Positions 7,405 to 15,194 of a stretch of DNA of 64,000 nt are shown here, piece after piece. The stretch is from JAGVJT01 sp964513205. GTDB taxonomy: Bacteria > Pseudomonadota > Gammaproteobacteria > Legionellales > Legionellaceae. Position 1 is the stretch's first letter; the number at the start of each line of letters is the position of its first letter. The DNA is taken from contig CAZELP010000001.1 in the NCBI GenBank assembly GCA_964513205.1, forward strand, positions 1-64,000, in the 5' to 3' direction. A program made the position numbers and the translations under genes. Below the pieces are notes generated by a model that was not told the origin of the DNA, made no database searches, and was given only the letters and a program-made list of their open reading frames with translations.

Positions 7405-7811
7405 CATTTATTTATCTCATCACACCATTCATGGCTTGGCTTTTTGCCGGCATCCTCAAATTTTTAATCAATAGCGCAAAAGCAAGAAAATGGGCTTTTG
7501 ATTTGATCGGAAATGGCGGTATGCCAAGCAATCATAGTGCCATTGTTGCAAGCACGGCGACATTAATCGGATTAAAAGAAGGCATTCAACATCCTGCATT
7601 TGGAGTGGCCATTACTTTGGCTTTTATCGTTATTCTAGATGCAAAAAGTCTGCGACGAGCCGTAGGTGCTCATGCTCAGCGGCTCAATCAACTCCAACCC
7701 GAACAACTCGCGTTAAGAGAACGGATGGGGCACACACCTTTTGAAATTTTAGCAGGCCTTTTTGTGGGAGCCGCGGTTGCTTGTTTAAATCATAGTCTTT
7801 TTGTTGCTTAA
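7401..7811 (+). CDS. Divergent PAP2 (DUF212) family membrane phosphatase
   Basis: This 136-residue membrane protein has the G-x-P-S-N-H-S segment (about residues 36-42) and a C-terminal G-H-T-P-F-E block typical of DUF212, the divergent PAP2/acid phosphatase family, with hydrophobic helices at both ends. In arabinan precursor synthesis, 5-phosphoribosyl-phospholipid must lose its 5-phosphate before DprE1 acts. Mycobacteria use a PAP2-type protein (Rv3807c) for this. Translational coupling to the UbiA-like gene makes this protein the natural candidate here, but the phosphatase role is inferred from position, since DUF212 proteins are poorly characterised. Confidence 0.72.
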   Translation: MTFIYLITPFMAWLFAGILKFLINSAKARKWAFDLIGNGGMPSNHSAIVASTATLIGLKEGIQHPAFGVAITLAFIVILDAKSLRRAVGAHAQRLNQLQPEQLALRERMGHTPFEILAGLFVGAAVACLNHSLFVA

Positions 7812-7872
7812 AAATAAACAATCCGCTATGATGCCTCGACTTGTGGTTTGTTATTTAAAAATTTAAAAAAAG

Positions 7873-9468
7873 ATGATTACTTTTAACCAACTGGGTATGA
7901 CTTACGGTCAAAAATTACTTTTTTGTGACGTTCAACTCACACTCAATACAGGCAAAGCCTATGCTTTAGTGGGTGCCAATGGTGCAGGAAAATCGACTTT
8001 TTTTAAATTAATTACCAGAGAGGAAGAGCCCACATCTGGAGAAATACAAATCCCCAAAGATGCCACCATTGGCTGGTTAAAACAAGATCAATTTCGCTAT
8101 GAAGATACGCCTATCAAGGCCATTGTTTATCAAGGCAAACCGAAGCTGTGGAACGCACTCCAAGAAAGAGAAGCGCTGTATGCAAGTGAAGATTGGTCCA
8201 CAGAAACAGGTTACCGACTAAGCGCTCTTGAAGAAATCATTCAGCACGAAGATGGCTATGCAGCCGAAGGCCAAATAGAAACTATCCTCGTTGGCCTAGG
8301 TATCCCTGCAACTTATCATGAAAAGCCACTCAATGCACTTTCCGGTGGGTATAAATTACGTGTGCTGCTTGCTCAGACGTTATTTCAGAATCCAAGCATT
8401 TTATTGCTTGATGAGCCAACCAACCATTTGGATATCGAATCTATACAATGGCTCGAAAAATTTTTGAAAAACTCTTATAAAGGTCTTGTGATTTTTATTT
8501 CGCACGATATCGATTTTATCAATCATTTAGCTGAAAATATTTACGACATCGATTATGGTGAAATTCGAAAATATAGCGGAAACTATGACAAGTTCTTAGT
8601 AGAAAAAGCGCTTATTCAGGAGCAAAAACAACAAGAAATCAAATCAGCCGAAGAACGCGTTGCTCACCTACAAAAATTTGTCGACCGTTTTAAAGCAAAA
8701 GCATCCAAAGCAGCATTGGCTCGTTCTCGAGTAAAAATGATTGAAAAAATTGAGATTCCGGACGTTGTGCATTCATCTCGTGTCGCACCAATGATTCAAT
8801 TCCAAGCACAAAAACCATCGGGCAAACAAGTGTGTAAAATCGACGGTTTATCAAAATCTTTTGGTGAAAAATGTCTGTTTAGACAACTTCGTCTTGAAAT
8901 CAAACGTTCAGATAAAATTGCCATTATGGGCGCCAATGGAAAGGGAAAATCGACTTTTCTAAAAATTTTAATGAATCTAGTGCCACAAGATGCAGGTGAA
9001 ATTGTATGGGGAAATGAAGTCAAGCTGAGCTATTTTTCTCAAGATCATCATGACTTACTCAATGAGTCAATGACCGTTTGGCAATGGCTTAATCAAACGG
9101 TTAGCCATCGAACCGAACAGCAATTGCGAAAAACCTTGGGGCAGATGCTGTTCACAAAGGAAGCGGTCGATAAAAATATTTTATCATTGAGCGGAGGAGA
9201 AGCCGCACGACTGCTGCTCGCGAAAGTTATGCTTGAAGCGCCAAATGTTCTTTTTCTAGATGAACCCACAAACCATATGGACATTGAAACCATTGAAGCA
9301 TTGGCAAATGCCATCAACCAATATACAGGAACCGTGATTGCAGTTAGTCACAATCGACACTTTATCGAGCGCATCGCCACAAGAATTTTATACTTTGATG
9401 AAGGACAAAAAGTGCGAGATTATCGCCATGGCTATCAAGAATGGGTTCAAGATACCGCAAAAATCTAG
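7873..9468 (+). CDS. ybiT: ABC-F family ATPase, YbiT type
   Basis: This 531-residue soluble protein has two ABC cassettes and no membrane segments. Walker A motifs are GANGAGKST (about 35-43) and GANGKGKST (about 355-363); signatures are LSGGY and LSGGEAAR, with D-E-P-T-N-H in both halves. A charged linker between cassettes (about 235-310) matches the ABC-F P-site tRNA interaction motif. Length and the L-K-Q-D-Q-F segment after the first cassette start fit the E. coli YbiT subgroup. ABC-F proteins act on ribosomes, resolving stalled translation. It stands alone, 61 bases after the DUF212 gene and convergent with serS. Confidence 0.85.
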   Translation: MITFNQLGMTYGQKLLFCDVQLTLNTGKAYALVGANGAGKSTFFKLITREEEPTSGEIQIPKDATIGWLKQDQFRYEDTPIKAIVYQGKPKLWNALQEREALYASEDWSTETGYRLSALEEIIQHEDGYAAEGQIETILVGLGIPATYHEKPLNALSGGYKLRVLLAQTLFQNPSILLLDEPTNHLDIESIQWLEKFLKNSYKGLVIFISHDIDFINHLAENIYDIDYGEIRKYSGNYDKFLVEKALIQEQKQQEIKSAEERVAHLQKFVDRFKAKASKAALARSRVKMIEKIEIPDVVHSSRVAPMIQFQAQKPSGKQVCKIDGLSKSFGEKCLFRQLRLEIKRSDKIAIMGANGKGKSTFLKILMNLVPQDAGEIVWGNEVKLSYFSQDHHDLLNESMTVWQWLNQTVSHRTEQQLRKTLGQMLFTKEAVDKNILSLSGGEAARLLLAKVMLEAPNVLFLDEPTNHMDIETIEALANAINQYTGTVIAVSHNRHFIERIATRILYFDEGQKVRDYRHGYQEWVQDTAKI

Positions 9469-9495
9469 GGTCCATATTCATCAACAGACCATAAA

Positions 9496-9538
9496 GACTC
9501 GACGCGCGACTTTAGCGACATTGGTCACGCGTCGAGTC
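9496..9538. terminator. Long inverted repeat between convergent ABC-F and serS genes
   Basis: Eleven-base arms GACTCGACGCG (9496-9506) and CGCGTCGAGTC (9528-9538) flank a 21-base loop. On the minus strand the stem is followed only by TTTAT, and on the plus strand by no T-run, so it is at best a weak intrinsic terminator for serS. The perfect GC-rich arms could instead be a 3'-end stabilising structure or a protein-binding palindrome. Confidence 0.5.
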
Positions 9539-9543
9539 ACAAA

Positions 9544-10812
9544 CTACCCGATATACTCTTTTCCTATATAAGGCCTTAGTGCCTCAGGGACTAAAATTCG
9601 GCCATCTTTTTGTTGGTAATTTTCTAGAATGGCGATCAGAGTGCGACTGAGTGCAACTGCTGTGCCATTTAGGGTATATGGAAAAATCTTCTTATTGTCT
9701 TCAGTCCGATAACGTATGTTGAAACGTCGAGATTGGAAATCCGTACAATTAGATGCAGAAGTCACCTCGCCATATTTTTCGGAAGATTCACGACCCGGCA
9801 TCCATGCTTCAATATCATATTTTTTGTATGCAACAGCACCTAAATCGCCAGCACAAATACGTACAACGCGATAAGGAAGTCCGAGCTCCTGATAAATTTT
9901 TTCTTCAACAGCCAGAATATCCTGTAGTGCGGCTTCGGCCTCTTCTGGTTTTGTAATTTGAAATAGTTCAATTTTTGAGAATTGATGTACTCGATACAAC
10001 CCTTTGCTTTCTCTTCCACCAGAACCGGCCTCTCGGCGGAAACAATGACTCTCCGCCACATATTTTAGAGGAAGCACTTGCTCATCTAAGATTTCATCTG
10101 CATGCATTCCGCCGACAGGAATTTCTGCCGTTGCAATCAGACTCAGATCCAATTCCTCTAGATTATAAATGTTCGACTCTTCGCCGCGCGGTGTAAATCC
10201 CGCTCCCAATAAAATTGATTTTTTAACAAGATCTGGGGTAATCAGTGGCGTATATCCGTAACTTGCTGCGATTTTCATCGCAAAAGCTTTTAATGCAAAC
10301 TCCAGCCAAACCGCGTCATTTTTTAGAAAATAAAATTTTGAAGCGGCCACTTTCGCGCCATTTTCAAAATCGATTAAATCTAAATCACGACCGAGCTCAA
10401 GGTGATCTTTGGGCTCAAAATCAAAAACTCGAGGCTCACCTACCGTTCTTAAGACCAAATTTTCCGTATCATCGGCACCAAGAGGCGTATCTTCTGCTAG
10501 GAAATTGGGAATTGTTAGGAGCGCTTCTTGATAAATGGTGTCGACTTCACGCCATTTCTCTTCTAAGCCACTCACTTCCTGATTAAGGCGTTTGCCTTCT
10601 TGAATCAATGCAGGACGGTCAGCCACATCAACCTGTGGGATTTTTTTCGCAATTTGATTTGCTGCAGCTCTTTTTTGCTCTATTTCAAGCAACAGGGCTT
10701 TACGTGACTCCACTGCTTCCAACAATCCATCCAAGTTTGCCTTAGCACCTCGTTTGGCAATACTGTCTCGTACTTTTTCAATGTCATCTAAAATTAATTT
10801 GATATCTAACAT
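9544..10812 (-). CDS. serS: Seryl-tRNA synthetase
   Basis: This 422-residue class II synthetase charges tRNA-Ser and tRNA-Sec with serine in the cytoplasm. The N-terminal tRNA-binding coiled-coil arm (about residues 30-100) precedes the catalytic core with T-A-E-I-P (motif region near 230), motif 2 C-F-R-R-E-A-G-S-G-G and motif 3 N-G-T-A-V-A-L-S-R-T. The length is normal for bacterial SerRS. It begins at ATG 10812, is divergent from the Spy-like gene across a 126-base gap, and is convergent with the ABC-F gene. Confidence 0.96.
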   Translation of the reverse strand: MLDIKLILDDIEKVRDSIAKRGAKANLDGLLEAVESRKALLLEIEQKRAAANQIAKKIPQVDVADRPALIQEGKRLNQEVSGLEEKWREVDTIYQEALLTIPNFLAEDTPLGADDTENLVLRTVGEPRVFDFEPKDHLELGRDLDLIDFENGAKVAASKFYFLKNDAVWLEFALKAFAMKIAASYGYTPLITPDLVKKSILLGAGFTPRGEESNIYNLEELDLSLIATAEIPVGGMHADEILDEQVLPLKYVAESHCFRREAGSGGRESKGLYRVHQFSKIELFQITKPEEAEAALQDILAVEEKIYQELGLPYRVVRICAGDLGAVAYKKYDIEAWMPGRESSEKYGEVTSASNCTDFQSRRFNIRYRTEDNKKIFPYTLNGTAVALSRTLIAILENYQQKDGRILVPEALRPYIGKEYIG

Positions 10813-10938
10813 GGGGATAATGCAACTAAAATAAAACGTACACTGTACACGATTTCATCTATCTTGCCTAGGTCATTGACAGCAGTCTTTAAAACAGTAA
10901 TCATCAAACTATCAAATAAACAGTGAAGGAGAACTGCA

Positions 10939-11367
10939 ATGAAAAAAATGCTATCGGCAATGCTTGTCGCATTGTCCATTTCAGTGGCACCAGCATACGC
11001 TCACATGAGCGAAAAGATGCATGACAAGCTTGAAAAAGTGGCCATGAAACTTGATTTGTCTAAAGAACAACGCGATCAAATCCATGCCATTAATACAGAA
11101 TCAAAACAAAAATTAATGCCTTTAAGAGAATCTTTGAAAGGTGTGCGTCAACGTGTCAACGAAGCCTTTCGAACCAACACCATTAACATGTTCAAATTGA
11201 GCAGCTTTGCTCGTGAAGAGAAAGAAATCATTGGCAAAATGATTAAAATCCGAATGGATGAGCGTTACAAAATCAATCAACTTTTAACAGAAAAGCAACG
11301 CGTTCAATTCGCAGACATGCTCGAACATTGGAAAAAAGAGCATCATAAAAAAGCAAAACATCACTAA
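10939..11367 (+). CDS. Periplasmic Spy/CpxP-like protein
   Basis: This 142-residue protein has a signal peptide (residues 1-21, ending A-Y-A) and an all-helical, highly charged mature part. It has an L-x-L-S-x-E-Q motif (about 38-44) and a late L-T-x-x-Q-R motif (about 117-124), the LTxxQ-like repeats of the Spy/CpxP family. Those proteins are periplasmic chaperones or stress sensors for misfolded envelope proteins and metals. The tail is His/Lys-rich. GAAGGAG lies eight bases before the ATG. It appears monocistronic, with a hairpin downstream. Confidence 0.75.
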   Translation: MKKMLSAMLVALSISVAPAYAHMSEKMHDKLEKVAMKLDLSKEQRDQIHAINTESKQKLMPLRESLKGVRQRVNEAFRTNTINMFKLSSFAREEKEIIGKMIKIRMDERYKINQLLTEKQRVQFADMLEHWKKEHHKKAKHH

Positions 11368-11382
11368 ACATCCGTCTTCACT

Positions 11383-11417
11383 CGGCAACACAAGCATCTG
11401 CTTGCATTGTGTTGCCG
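11383..11417 (+). terminator. Hairpin downstream of the Spy-like gene
   Basis: Arms CGGCAACACAA (11383-11393) and TTGTGTTGCCG (11407-11417) form an 11-base perfect stem with a 13-base loop, 15 bases after the stop codon. No T-run follows on either strand, so it may be a 3'-end protecting or Rho-assisted structure rather than a classic intrinsic terminator. Confidence 0.5.
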
Positions 11418-11506
11418 AAATGTCACTAGCGACTTTATATTTTTTGTGTTATTCTTCATTCTCTAAATTTTTGGTATATGCGTCAAAGCATGATACTGTT
11501 TAGGTC

Positions 11507-11525
11507 GCGCACTATTTTCGTGCGC
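11507..11525 (+). promoter_or_regulatory. Small hairpin in the rho leader
   Basis: GCGCAC (11507-11512) and GTGCGC (11520-11525) pair across a seven-base loop, followed by TTTCT, about 60 bases before the rho start. rho is autoregulated by attenuation in its leader in other gammaproteobacteria; this hairpin could take part, but that is inference. The wider 11418-11587 gap is AT-rich and holds no gene. Confidence 0.35.
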
Positions 11526-11587
11526 TTTCTCCAAAATACATGACTCAGGAATGTCATTTCATTTAACCAACTTAATCAGCGAGAACT

Positions 11588-12847
11588 ATGAATCTTAGTG
11601 AACTAAAGCGACTCCCGATCGCCGAACTTATCAATATCGCCCAGGAAACAAACGTTGAAAACACTTCTCGAATGAGAAAGCAGGATATTATTTTCTCTAT
11701 CTTGAAAGCTCATGCCCTGAAGGGTGAAGACATCTACGGCGACGGTGTCGTGGAAATCGTAGATGGGTTTGGTTTTTTACGCTCATCAGACGGATCTTAT
11801 CTAGCAGGTCCAGACGACATTTACGTTTCACCAAGTCAAATTCGACGCTTCGGACTGAGAACTGGCGATACTATTTCTGGGAAAATTAGACCTCCGAAAG
11901 ACAACGAAAGGTATTTTGCGCTACTGAAAGTTGATCAGATTAATTTCGACACGCCTGAAAATGCAAAACGAAAAATTCTTTTCGAAAACCTAACTCCTTT
12001 ATTTGCCTCAGAACGACTTGTGATGGAGCAAGGAAATGGCAGTACAGAAGATTTAACTGCTCGAGTAATTGACTTGTGCGCACCTTTTGGACGCGGTCAG
12101 CGCGGCCTTATTGTCGCTCCCCCCAAGGCGGGTAAGACATTGATGCTGCAAAATATTGCACACTCCATCGAAAAAAATTATCCAGAATGCTATTTGATCG
12201 TCTTACTGATCGATGAGCGCCCTGAAGAAGTCACAGAGATGCAACGTTCTGTTAAGGGCGAAGTTGTGGCCAGTACATTCGATGAGCCAGCGAACAGACA
12301 TGTTCAAGTCGCCGAAATGGTCATTGAAAAAGCAAAAAGACTTGTTGAACATAAACGCGATGTCGTCATTCTACTCGACTCTATTACGCGTCTTGCCCGA
12401 GCTTATAACACTGTTGCGCCCGCTTCAGGAAAAGTGTTGACTGGGGGTGTTGATGCAAACGCGCTCCAACGACCCAAAAGATTCTTTGGTGCTGCACGCA
12501 ATATTGAAGAAGGTGGTAGTTTAACTATCATTGCAACAGCGATGGTCGACACCGGTTCAAAAATGGACGAAGTCATTTACGAAGAATTTAAAGGCACCGG
12601 CAATATGGAAATTCACCTGAGCCGAAGCATTGCTGAGCGTCGTGTCTTTCCTGCTATTAACATCAATCGCTCGGGTACACGTCGTGAAGATTTGTTGTTG
12701 ACGCCAGAAGAATTACAACGCACATGGATTCTTAGAAAAATTCTCCAATCTATGGATGAATCTGATGCAATTGAGTTCTTACTTGAGCGCATGAAAAACC
12801 ATAAAACAAATGCAGAATTTTTTGAGGCCATGAAGCGTCAAGAATAA
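11588..12847 (+). CDS. rho: Transcription termination factor Rho
   Basis: This 419-residue hexameric RNA-dependent ATPase releases nascent transcripts from RNA polymerase. It has the N-terminal helical and OSB cold-shock RNA-binding domain (about 1-130, including D-G-F-G-F-L-R), Walker A APPKAGKT (about 178-185), Walker B with V-V-I-L-L-D-S, and Q- and R-loop regions. The length is essentially that of E. coli Rho. Its TAA shares the A of the ubiD ATG (TAATG at 12845-12849), so rho, ubiD, fre and a small membrane protein form one run. Confidence 0.97.
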   Translation: MNLSELKRLPIAELINIAQETNVENTSRMRKQDIIFSILKAHALKGEDIYGDGVVEIVDGFGFLRSSDGSYLAGPDDIYVSPSQIRRFGLRTGDTISGKIRPPKDNERYFALLKVDQINFDTPENAKRKILFENLTPLFASERLVMEQGNGSTEDLTARVIDLCAPFGRGQRGLIVAPPKAGKTLMLQNIAHSIEKNYPECYLIVLLIDERPEEVTEMQRSVKGEVVASTFDEPANRHVQVAEMVIEKAKRLVEHKRDVVILLDSITRLARAYNTVAPASGKVLTGGVDANALQRPKRFFGAARNIEEGGSLTIIATAMVDTGSKMDEVIYEEFKGTGNMEIHLSRSIAERRVFPAININRSGTRREDLLLTPEELQRTWILRKILQSMDESDAIEFLLERMKNHKTNAEFFEAMKRQE

Positions 12848-14313
12848 TGAAATACGCGGATCTGAGAGAGTTTTTAGAACAGCTATCCAAACGAGGTTTG
12901 CTAAAACGCATCGACTATCCGGTATCTCCTTATCTGGAGATGACGCTGGTCAGTGATAAAGTGTTGCAAAAGGGCGGACCTGCCCTTTTGTTCAATTCTC
13001 CTAAAAACTCCTCCATGCCTGTACTGGCTAATTTATTTGGTACAGTAGAGCGAGTCGCCCTTGCCATGGGGCAAGAGTCCATTTCAGCTTTACGCGAAGT
13101 GGGTCATCTTTTGGCAGCACTCAAAGAACCCACACCGCCAAGTGGCTTTAAAGAAGCTTTCCAGCAAATTCCACTCCTCAAACAAGCACTCAACATGGCG
13201 CCTAAAATGGTATCTTCGGCACCTTGTCAAACACATGTTTTTGAAGGAGACGACGTTGATCTTTATCAATTGCCAATCCAAACTTGTTGGCCTGAAGATA
13301 AAGCACCACTCATCACATGGGGGCTGGTCACCACACAAGGGCCACACCAAAAACGCCAAAACATGGGGGTTTATCGTCAACAATTGATCGGTAAAAATAA
13401 ACTGATTATGCGATGGCTGTCTCATCGAGGCGGAGCTTTGGATTATCAAGCATGGCAAACCGAGCACCCAGGTGAACGTTTTCCAATTGCAGTCACACTA
13501 GGCGCCGATCCTGCCACTATTTTAGCAGCAGTAACGCCTGTCCCTGACACTTTGTCTGAATACGCATTTGCAGGTCTTTTGCGAGGACAACGAACTCAAC
13601 TGACACGCTGTATCGGCAATGAACTCCATGTGCCTGCAACAGCAGAAATTATCCTAGAAGGTTATCTTGAGCCTGGTGTAGAAGCACCAGAAGGTCCTTT
13701 TGGTGATCACACCGGTTATTACAATGAAGTGCAATCATTTCCCGTCTTTACAGTAGAACGACTCACGCATAGAGAAGCACCTATTTATCACACCACATAT
13801 ACTGGCCGACCACCTGACGAGCCCGCAATTTTAGGTCTTGCACTCAATGAAGTTTTTGTCCCACTTTTACAAAAACAATTTCCCGAAATTGTTGATTTCT
13901 ATCTCCCCCCAGAAGGATGTTCTTATCGACTGGCCGTTGTGACGATAAAAAAACAATACCCAGGACATGCAAAACGAATCATGATGGCCGTATGGTCTTT
14001 CTTAAGACAATTTATGTATACCAAATTTGTTGTGGTATGCGACGATGACATCAATGCTCGCTGTTGGAAAGACGTTATTTGGGCCATGACCACTCGAGTC
14101 GACCCAATTCGAGATACCGTGATGATCGATAATACACCGATTGATTATCTTGATTTTGCGTCACCCATTTCGGGTCTCGGCTCAAAAATGGGTATCGATG
14201 CAACCAATAAATGGACAGGAGAAACTTCCCGCGAATGGGGCAGACCGATCGTTGCATCTCAAACCGTACAAGATCATGTCGATGCATATTGGCCCGAACT
14301 TGGACTTGATTAA
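12847..14313 (+). CDS. ubiD: 4-hydroxy-3-polyprenylbenzoate decarboxylase (UbiD)
   Basis: This 488-residue prenylated-FMN-dependent decarboxylase removes the carboxyl of 4-hydroxy-3-polyprenylbenzoate in ubiquinone synthesis. The family motif E-G-P-F-G-D-H-T-G-Y-Y (around 280) and the C-terminal D-A-T-N-K segment are present. The cofactor is made by UbiX, encoded at 34880-35458 in this window. The ubiD-fre pair is conserved in enterobacteria; here rho is joined directly upstream by a TAATG overlap, and fre follows by another. Confidence 0.95.
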   Translation: MKYADLREFLEQLSKRGLLKRIDYPVSPYLEMTLVSDKVLQKGGPALLFNSPKNSSMPVLANLFGTVERVALAMGQESISALREVGHLLAALKEPTPPSGFKEAFQQIPLLKQALNMAPKMVSSAPCQTHVFEGDDVDLYQLPIQTCWPEDKAPLITWGLVTTQGPHQKRQNMGVYRQQLIGKNKLIMRWLSHRGGALDYQAWQTEHPGERFPIAVTLGADPATILAAVTPVPDTLSEYAFAGLLRGQRTQLTRCIGNELHVPATAEIILEGYLEPGVEAPEGPFGDHTGYYNEVQSFPVFTVERLTHREAPIYHTTYTGRPPDEPAILGLALNEVFVPLLQKQFPEIVDFYLPPEGCSYRLAVVTIKKQYPGHAKRIMMAVWSFLRQFMYTKFVVVCDDDINARCWKDVIWAMTTRVDPIRDTVMIDNTPIDYLDFASPISGLGSKMGIDATNKWTGETSREWGRPIVASQTVQDHVDAYWPELGLD

Positions 14314-14996
14314 TGTCTCAACTTATAAACGCTCAAATAGAGCAATTGAGTACTCTTTCTTCTTCTGTCTTTCATGTGCTTTTGACACCGGAAGTTTATG
14401 TGCCATACAAGGCCGGTCAATACCTAGAAATTAAAGGTACAGGTGACGAATTACTTTTTTATTCGATTGCAAATGCGCCGAACAATAGACACTATGAACT
14501 ACACGTTCAAACCCACACCAACATGTCTCTTCTGCCGAAACTAAAAATCGGCGAACAGTTACAACTGCACCTTCCATTTGGAAATTGTACAGTCGATCAA
14601 GTTATCCCTCATAAACCACTGATCCTGATTGCCGGTGGCACCGGATTTGCTCCCATGAAAGCCATTATAGAAGAGATTTATCGACAAACACCGACCCACC
14701 CCATCATCTTAATCTGGGCGTGTAAAACTCAAGAAAAACTCTATATGCATTCGCTCATGAATGATTTCACACGACGTTTTGAAAAATTTCAATATATTCC
14801 TTGTATCACCTCGTCTTTGTCATTTTCAAACTACTTAAAAAAAGAAAAGGATAATCTACCTTTGAAAGAGGCAGAAATAATATTGGCTGGCCCATTTGAG
14901 ATGGTATATGCTGTACGAGACGAGCTTCTAAAATGCGGTTTAAACCCAACACAACTGCATGCAGATGCATTTTCATTTACTCAAGGAACACTATAA
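14313..14996 (+). CDS. fre: NAD(P)H-flavin reductase
   Basis: This 227-residue ferredoxin-reductase-fold protein has a flavin-binding Y-S-I-A-N-A-P motif (about 50-56) and the nucleotide-binding G-G-T-G-F-A-P (about 108-114). It reduces free flavins with NAD(P)H. As a neighbour of ubiD it may supply reduced FMN for the UbiX/UbiD cofactor, though that is inference. No iron-sulfur domain is fused to it. Both ends overlap neighbours by one base (TAATG). Confidence 0.88.
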   Translation: MSQLINAQIEQLSTLSSSVFHVLLTPEVYVPYKAGQYLEIKGTGDELLFYSIANAPNNRHYELHVQTHTNMSLLPKLKIGEQLQLHLPFGNCTVDQVIPHKPLILIAGGTGFAPMKAIIEEIYRQTPTHPIILIWACKTQEKLYMHSLMNDFTRRFEKFQYIPCITSSLSFSNYLKKEKDNLPLKEAEIILAGPFEMVYAVRDELLKCGLNPTQLHADAFSFTQGTL

Positions 14997-15190
14997 TGGA
15001 TGTACTTTATCAGTTATTGGGCATTGCCGGCGCTGTGCTTTTGATATGGTTTTTGTATCGCACCATTCAAAAACGACCGGATCAATTCACCAAAGAAAAA
15101 TGGTCTCAAAGTTTTATGACAATGGGTATACTGGGACTTGTTTTGATGGCCTTTGTGGCGCTTCTGGTTCTATTTGTTCGCTCTTCATAA
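14996..15190 (+). CDS. Small two-helix membrane protein of unknown function
   Basis: This is a 64-residue protein with two transmembrane helices (about 4-21 and 41-60) separated by a basic loop containing K-R-P and K-E-K-W. The ATG overlaps the fre stop (TAATG at 14994-14998), which supports translation. I do not recognise a family. Its position at the end of a ubiquinone/flavin operon hints at a membrane or respiratory accessory role, but nothing in the sequence proves it. Confidence 0.7.
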   Translation: MDVLYQLLGIAGAVLLIWFLYRTIQKRPDQFTKEKWSQSFMTMGILGLVLMAFVALLVLFVRSS

Positions 15191-15194
15191 AAAA

